A stretch of DNA of 20,643 bases from Clostridia bacterium (lineage in GTDB: Bacteria > Bacillota_A > Clostridia > Christensenellales > Aristaeellaceae), in contig JAFRJF010000015.1 of NCBI GenBank assembly GCA_017432405.1, positions 1 through 20,643 of the forward strand, written 5' to 3'. Below are positions 16,695 to 20,643 of the stretch, piece after piece. The notes beneath the pieces are model-generated. The model saw only the letters and a program-made list of their open reading frames with translations, did no database searches and was not told the origin of the DNA. Position 1 is the stretch's first letter. Each line of letters begins with the position of its first letter. Position numbers and translations under genes: made by a program.

Positions 16695-17765
16695 ATGGAT
16701 TACAAGCAAATTGCGGACAGCGTGCTGGGCATGCTGAAGCGGGCGGACGGCCCTGAAGGACTAGCTTCGCGTCGCAATGACCCTTCCCGCGGGCACCTGA
16801 CCATGGACAACTGGGAATGGCCCACCGGCGTGGCGCTGTACGGCATCTACAAGACCTACCAGCAGAGCGGCGACCAGAGCATACTGGACTACCTGAAGGG
16901 CTGGTACGACGACATGCTCGGCCGTCCCACCCAGCCCCATCGCAACGTCAACACGGTGGCTCCGGCGCTGACGCTCACCTGCCTGTACGACGAGACCCGC
17001 AACCCGGCGTACCTCACCGCCATCGAGGGCTGGATCGACTGGGTCATGAGGGAAATGCCCCGCACGGAATACGGCGGCATGCAGCACTGCACGGTGTGGA
17101 ACAAGCATTACCAGCAGCTCTGGTGCGACACGCTGTTCATGGTCTGCCTGTTCCTGGCCAAGGCCGGCGTGGTGCTGGAGCGCCCAGCGCTGGTGGACGA
17201 GGCGGAATACCAGTTCCTGATGCACATCCGCTACCTGCAAAACAAGGTAAACGGCCTGTTCTACCACGGCTGGAGCTTCGACCGCCGCCACAACTTCGCA
17301 AACGCTTTCTGGGCCAGGGGCAACGCCTGGTTCACCGCTGCCGCCGTGGAGCTCTACGACATCACCGGGCGGGAAAACGCCGCGATGCGCATGATCCATT
17401 CCGCCTGGCTGGACCAGGTGCTGGCGCTGTGGAAATACCAGCGGGTGAACGGCCTGTATACCACGCTCATCGACGTGGAGGAGAGCTACTGCGAGACCAG
17501 CGCCACCGCGGCCATCGCCTATGGCGAGCTGAAGGGCCTGCGGCTGGGCTGGCTGCCCCAGGAGCCTTACCAGCAGATGGCCATGCTGTCCGCCAGGGCC
17601 GTGCTGGAGCAGATCGACGAGACCGGCGCGGTGCAGGGTGTCTCCGGCGGCACCGGCATGGGCCACGATTTGCAGCACTACAAGGACATCATCGTCACGC
17701 CTACCGCCTACGGCCAGGGCCTGACCTTCCTTATGCTCACGGAGCTGATGATACGAGAATTCTGA
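16695..17765 (+). CDS. GH88/GH105-type unsaturated rhamnogalacturonyl hydrolase
   Basis: A 356-residue cytoplasmic (alpha/alpha)6-barrel hydrolase of the YteR type. It removes the unsaturated galacturonic acid left by rhamnogalacturonan lyases from rhamnose-containing oligosaccharides. The sequences NWEWPTGVALYGIYKTY (39 on), QLWCDTLFM with the expected catalytic Asp145, and YHGWSF...FANAFWARGNAW match the family, and the length is close to the usual 370. The ATG follows AGGAGG (16681-16686) at eight bases. A reverse-oriented 24-bp repeat is inserted in frame at residues 20-27 (PEGLASRR), before the first conserved block. The gene has its own promoter overlapping the GH2 stop and a leader hairpin, and it converges on an AraC-type regulator gene. 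Specificity for rhamnogalacturonan rather than other unsaturated uronides is inferred. Confidence 0.91.
   Translation: MDYKQIADSVLGMLKRADGPEGLASRRNDPSRGHLTMDNWEWPTGVALYGIYKTYQQSGDQSILDYLKGWYDDMLGRPTQPHRNVNTVAPALTLTCLYDETRNPAYLTAIEGWIDWVMREMPRTEYGGMQHCTVWNKHYQQLWCDTLFMVCLFLAKAGVVLERPALVDEAEYQFLMHIRYLQNKVNGLFYHGWSFDRRHNFANAFWARGNAWFTAAAVELYDITGRENAAMRMIHSAWLDQVLALWKYQRVNGLYTTLIDVEESYCETSATAAIAYGELKGLRLGWLPQEPYQQMAMLSARAVLEQIDETGAVQGVSGGTGMGHDLQHYKDIIVTPTAYGQGLTFLMLTELMIREF
16751..16774 (-). repeat. 24-bp repeat, reverse-oriented single copy in GH105
   Basis: CCCTGAAGGACTAG then CTTCGCGTCG, read by the gene as PEGLASRR. This is the only reverse frame of the unit without a stop codon. Confidence 0.95.
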
Positions 17766-17792
17766 ATACTAACCACTAAATACTAAATACTC

Positions 17793-17833
17793 AACCCCTG
17801 ATTTATCGAGCACAGCTCGATAAATCAGGGGTT
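17793..17833. terminator. Long hairpin repeat, copy 4, between convergent genes (probable bidirectional terminator)
   Basis: A perfect 19-bp stem: AACCCCTGATTTATCGAGC (17793-17811), loop ACA and GCTCGATAAATCAGGGGTT (17815-17833). It lies between the 3' ends of GH105 and the convergent AraC gene and supplies the AraC stop codon (complement of 17825-17827). The core matches copies 1-3, but the outer arms are CCCC/GGGG instead of ATAC/GTAT. The left flank 17766-17792 repeats AATACTAA-like A/T-rich words. There is no long U-tract, so the terminator role is inferred from position. Confidence 0.75.
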
Positions 17834-18832
17834 CTCCGCCTTCGTCCAGCCGGAGAACTCCAGCAGGGAGGGGCGGCCGGTCCTGCCGGAGCTCCTGCGC
17901 CATTCGGAGGGCGTCAGGCCCATGATCTGGTGGAAATGGCGGTTGAAGCTGCTCAGGGATTCGTAGCCCACCGCCGAGGACACCTCGGAGATCAGCCGCT
18001 CCGAGGCCCGCAGCAGGGTGCAGCTGTTCAATATACGGGTCTGGTGCAAGAAGGTGAGGGGAGAGGTGCCCATCTGCTCCCGGAACAGGCGGCGGAAGTG
18101 GGAGACACTCAGATGGCACAGGTCGGCCAGGTGCTTCTGGTCGAAGCCCTGGTTGTACTGGTTTCGGATATAGTCCAGCGCCGGGGATAGGACATGGGTA
18201 TTCTCCAGCTGTTCGTTTTCCGCAAATCCTGAAGGACTGGCTTCACGTTGCCCTGAAGGACTGGCTTCGCGTCGTCCTGAAGGACTGGCTTCTCGTCGCT
18301 GCCCGCTGTAGTAGGCCCGCAGCAGGTGGATCAGCAGAGCCATGCAGTAGCCCCTCATGCTGAACTGATACCCGGCCTCCTGGCGGGTCTGTTCGCCGAT
18401 GATACCCCGGGTCAGACTCTCGCCCCAGGGCGCCTCATTCGCGGACAGCACGATGTGGCAGTTGTTCAGAAAGCTCTGCCCCTGGGCGGGCAGCGCCAGC
18501 TGCCGGAACACATCCGGTCCCAGCAGCAGCTCCGGGTCGAGAAAGAGATAGCTCCAAAGGCTGGGGTCGTCCGGCTTTGACCAGGTGGTGTGGGGAATGT
18601 TCCTGCCCACGCATGTGATGGAGCCTGGTCCGAATTCCACGGGCAGGTGGTTAAACAGCATGGTTCCCGAGCCGGAATGGCAGATGCCGATTTCCAGGCA
18701 ATTGTGAAAGTGGAGGCGGCTGCTGGGCGTGGCGCTGATGATCCACTCGTTGCCCGTCAGCACGATCAACGGGAATCCCGCCGGAAGCTCGTAGCTTCGG
18801 TATTCCAGTACGGTGCGCTTTGGCCGCGGCAT
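17825..18832 (-). CDS. AraC-family transcriptional regulator with repeat-built linker
   Basis: A 335-residue sugar-responsive regulator. Residues about 15-100 form a cupin-like sensing domain (SRLHFHNCLEIGICHSGSGTM). The C-terminal AraC DNA-binding domain spans about 215-313, with one helix-turn-helix around HLADLCHLSVSHFRRLF and a second around ISEVSSAVGYESLSSFNRHF, ending in GLTPSEWRR. Between them, residues 178-202 are three copies of the 24-bp repeat (RREASPSG, RREASPSG, QREASPSG), so the interdomain linker is repeat-derived. The ATG at 18832 has a G-rich AGGGGGG eight bases upstream and a good promoter. The gene is convergent with GH105 and divergent from GH112, which suggests control of both by a galactoside or rhamnoside inducer (inference). 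The stop codon lies in a hairpin repeat. Confidence 0.93.
   Translation of the reverse strand: MPRPKRTVLEYRSYELPAGFPLIVLTGNEWIISATPSSRLHFHNCLEIGICHSGSGTMLFNHLPVEFGPGSITCVGRNIPHTTWSKPDDPSLWSYLFLDPELLLGPDVFRQLALPAQGQSFLNNCHIVLSANEAPWGESLTRGIIGEQTRQEAGYQFSMRGYCMALLIHLLRAYYSGQRREASPSGRREASPSGQREASPSGFAENEQLENTHVLSPALDYIRNQYNQGFDQKHLADLCHLSVSHFRRLFREQMGTSPLTFLHQTRILNSCTLLRASERLISEVSSAVGYESLSSFNRHFHQIMGLTPSEWRRSSGRTGRPSLLEFSGWTKAENP
18227..18298 (-). repeat. 24-bp repeat, three diverged tandem copies in the AraC gene
   Basis: Units at 18227-18250, 18251-18274 and 18275-18298 carry CTGGCTTC instead of CTAGCTTC, plus single-base differences between copies. They are forward with respect to the gene and encode RREASPSG-like peptides. 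The differences suggest an older array than those in GH2 and GH112. Confidence 0.95.
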
Positions 18833-18867
18833 GGATATTACCCCCCTGTCCTGTACAATCCTGCTCC

Positions 18868-18896
18868 ATTATATATCAACGTGGCGCGTTCTTCAA
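18868..18896 (-). promoter_or_regulatory. Promoter of the AraC-family regulator gene
   Basis: On the minus strand TTGAAG (18896-18891), 17 bp, then a perfect TATAAT (18873-18868), 36 bp before the ATG. A palindrome TTCCG-CGTT-CGGAA (18902-18915) lies just upstream and may be an operator. Confidence 0.6.
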
Positions 18897-18961
18897 GCCT
18901 TTTCCGCGTTCGGAAGGGGATATTTATAATCATATTTGCACAGTTTCTGACTGTTTTTTTA

Positions 18962-18990
18962 TAGCCATACAATGTTAATAATGTTATAAT
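18962..18990 (+). promoter_or_regulatory. Candidate promoter for the GH112 gene
   Basis: TAGCCA (18962-18967, four of six), a 17-bp spacer and a perfect TATAAT (18985-18990), 42 bp before the GH112 start. A second TATAAT at 18925-18930 has a poorer -35. A poor -35 is what one expects of an activator-dependent promoter, which would fit the AraC neighbour (inference). Confidence 0.4.
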
Positions 18991-19032
18991 CGGATTACCA
19001 GTTGAAGATAAGATGAGCGAAGCGAGGGACGG

Positions 19033-20643
19033 ATGATGACACAGACTTATCCTAAAGGACTAGCTTCGCGTCGCGATGCGGGCGGCTTCACGCTGCCGGG
19101 TGAGGCGGGGTATGAGGCGCTGACGCTGGAGCTGGCGGAAAAGTGGGGCGCGGACGTGATACGCGACAGCGACGGCACGAAGCTGTCGCCGGGGATCGTG
19201 GCGGCGGGGTATCGCATCTATTCCACGATCTGCATCATCCGGGAGCACAACGCCTTTGCCGAGGCCCATCCGGACGCCCAGCAGCAGACCTTCCTGATCT
19301 CCGATGCCGTCCTGACGGAGGGGGAACGGGTGACCATCGAACCGCTGGCGGGCTACTTTGACCAGCAGTTCCAGCTGAACGACAGCCCCGAGGCCCTGGA
19401 ATACTGGCAGGTCTGGGACCGCACCGCCGGCGAGCCGGTTCCCCGGGACCGCTGGCGCTATGCCGACGGCAAAATCACCGTCGACGGCTGCACGCCGTGG
19501 CACCGCTACACGGCCTCCTTCCTTTGCTGGCGCATCTGGGAGGAGATCAACATGTACAACCACACCACCAACCACTGGACCAGCGCGCACCTGCGGCAGC
19601 TGGACCCGCGCCACCCGCTGGCCTGGGCGTATTTGCAGAAGTGGCTGGAGGACTGGTGCGCGGCCAATCCCCAGACCGACGTGGTGCGGCTGACCTCGCT
19701 GTTCTACAACTTCGTATGGATCTTCGGCGCGGATCTGCGCCGGCGAAGCCGCTTCGTGGACTGGGCCAGCTATGACTTCACCGTCAGTCCCGCGGCGCTG
19801 AAGGCCTTCGAGGCGGAATACGGCTACGCGCTGACTGCCGAGGACTTCATCAACGGGGGCAGGCTCCAGGCCACCCATCGCCCGCCGACGGACCACAAGC
19901 GGGACTACATGGATTTCATACAGCGTTTCGTGGCAGAGAAGGCCAGGGCGCTGGTGGACATCATCCACCGCCACGGCAAGCAGGCCTATGTCTTCTACGA
20001 CGACAGCTGGGTGGGCATGGAGCCCTATGGAAAGTATTTCAGCTCCATAGGCTTCGACGGCCTGATCAAGTGCGTCTTTTCCGGGTTCGAATGCCGGTTG
20101 TGCGCCGGGGCAGAGGTGCCGGTGCACGAGCTGCGGTTTCACCCCTACCTGTTCCCGGTGGGGCTGGGCGGGCTGCCCACCTTCTCGGAGGGCGGACATC
20201 CGGAGCGGGATGCCATGGCCTATTGGCTGCACGTGCGCAGGGCGCTGGCGCGCCAGCCGGTGGAGCGGATCGGCCTGGGCGGCTATCTGCACCTGACCGA
20301 GGGCTATCCCGAATTCGTGGAGGCCATCGGCTTGATGGCCAGGCAGTTTCGTCGGCTGAAGGCGCTGCACGCCGAAGGCGCGCCTGCGGTGCTGCCCATA
20401 CGGGTGGCGGTGCTGCACACCTGGGGCCACCTGCGGGCCTGGACCCTCTCTGGCCACTTTCATGAGACCGACGCCAATCCCCTGATCCACATCAACGAGG
20501 CGCTCTCCGGCCTGCCGGTGGACGTGCGCTTCATCGACTTTGAACAGGCCCGCAGCGGCGCGCTGCGACGCGAAGCTAGTCCTTTAGGGCGACGCGAAGC
20601 TAGTCCTTTAGGGCGACGCGAAGCTAGTCCTTTAGGGCGATGC
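19033..20643 (+). CDS. GH112 galactosyl phosphorylase (galacto-N-biose/lacto-N-biose or galactosyl-rhamnose type), 3' truncated by window
   Basis: The first 537 residues of a cytoplasmic GH112 phosphorylase, which splits beta-galactosyl disaccharides with phosphate to give galactose 1-phosphate. Family blocks are clear: GGFTLPGEAGYEALTLEL then EKWGADVIRDSDGT near the start, WHRYTASFLCWRIWEEINMYNHTTN, NPQTDVVRLTSLFYNF, VDWASYDFTVSP, YGYALTAEDFINGG, and VLHTWGHLRAWTLS. The rhamnogalacturonan-type neighbour favours D-galactosyl-beta-1,4-L-rhamnose as substrate over lacto-N-biose; this is inference. GAGGGA (19024-19029) supports ATG 19033 or the adjacent ATG 19036. A reverse 24-bp repeat encodes residues 6-14 (PKGLASRR) directly before the conserved FTLP. 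At 512-535 at least three RREASPLG units interrupt the conserved VRFIDF region. The frame is open to the window end. It is divergent from the AraC regulator. Confidence 0.92.
   Translation, partial: MMTQTYPKGLASRRDAGGFTLPGEAGYEALTLELAEKWGADVIRDSDGTKLSPGIVAAGYRIYSTICIIREHNAFAEAHPDAQQQTFLISDAVLTEGERVTIEPLAGYFDQQFQLNDSPEALEYWQVWDRTAGEPVPRDRWRYADGKITVDGCTPWHRYTASFLCWRIWEEINMYNHTTNHWTSAHLRQLDPRHPLAWAYLQKWLEDWCAANPQTDVVRLTSLFYNFVWIFGADLRRRSRFVDWASYDFTVSPAALKAFEAEYGYALTAEDFINGGRLQATHRPPTDHKRDYMDFIQRFVAEKARALVDIIHRHGKQAYVFYDDSWVGMEPYGKYFSSIGFDGLIKCVFSGFECRLCAGAEVPVHELRFHPYLFPVGLGGLPTFSEGGHPERDAMAYWLHVRRALARQPVERIGLGGYLHLTEGYPEFVEAIGLMARQFRRLKALHAEGAPAVLPIRVAVLHTWGHLRAWTLSGHFHETDANPLIHINEALSGLPVDVRFIDFEQARSGALRREASPLGRREASPLGRREASPLGRC
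19050..19073 (-). repeat. 24-bp repeat, reverse copy at the GH112 N-terminus
   Basis: TCCTAAAGGACTAG then CTTCGCGTCG, read as YPKGLASRR. It lies 17 bases after the ATG, so the repeat makes up most of the protein's N-terminal extension. Confidence 0.95.
20566..20637 (+). repeat. 24-bp repeat, at least three perfect tandem copies in GH112 at the window edge
   Basis: Units at 20566-20589, 20590-20613 and 20614-20637 are identical to each other and to the four copies in GH2, and are preceded by the same CTG codon. The window ends six bases later (CGATGC), so a further degenerate copy cannot be excluded. Confidence 0.97.

Noticed and set aside
18940..18960. ACAGT-TTCTG-ACTGT followed by T-run as a terminator
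   Set aside because: A five-pair stem is weak and there is no + strand gene upstream needing termination; it is kept only as a palindrome in the intergenic region.

Overview
The window is GC-rich DNA with strong Gram-positive style ribosome-binding sites (AGGAGG-type), sigma-A-like promoters and Clostridia-type protein families. It most likely comes from a high-GC anaerobic Bacillota (class Clostridia), perhaps a gut or digester carbohydrate fermenter. The genus cannot be read from the sequence.

Layout. (1) Positions 1-3455: the C-terminal part of a Ca2+-type P-type ATPase, then a Na+/phosphate cotransporter with a PhoU-like tail, 14 bp apart and surely one transcript. (2) 3481-6897: an ABC exporter-like pair, a MacB/LolD-type ATPase followed by a large FtsX-type permease. 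Its leader has two candidate promoters, a terminator-like hairpin and a palindrome lying between a -35 and a -10. (3) 7160-11233: two predicted secreted proteins, a thermolysin-family (M4) metalloprotease and a CX5R tyrosine phosphatase. (4) 11329-16554: a small double zinc-ribbon protein, a xylose-isomerase-like TIM barrel protein, a Gfo/Idh/MocA oxidoreductase and a GH2 glycosidase, all on the + strand. (5) 16695-20643: a GH105-type unsaturated rhamnogalacturonyl hydrolase with its own promoter, a convergent AraC-type regulator, and, divergent from it, a GH112 galactosyl phosphorylase that runs off the end. Regions 4 and 5 look like a small cytoplasmic programme for plant cell-wall fragments, probably rhamnogalacturonan-I-derived oligosaccharides. 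No sugar transporter is visible.

The most striking content is repetitive DNA. A 24-bp unit (8 codons, starting CGACGCGAAGCTAG and ending TCCTTTAGGG) occurs 18 times in full plus one truncated copy, all between 7047 and 20637. All but one copy lie inside genes, singly or in head-to-tail arrays of 2-4, and never break the frame. They add peptides such as RREASPLG, DAKLVLQG or PEGLASRR to the protease, the GH2 enzyme (four sites), GH105, the AraC regulator and GH112. One copy is fused to a GC-rich double hairpin of a second repeat type. A third family is a set of four long intergenic hairpins (core TGATTTATCGAGC). Their outer arms differ in sequence yet stay complementary, and two of them supply the stop codon of a gene. 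A fourth type, core GGGGACGGTTCTC, appears twice. No transposase or other mobilising gene is in the window, so whatever spreads these repeats must act from elsewhere.
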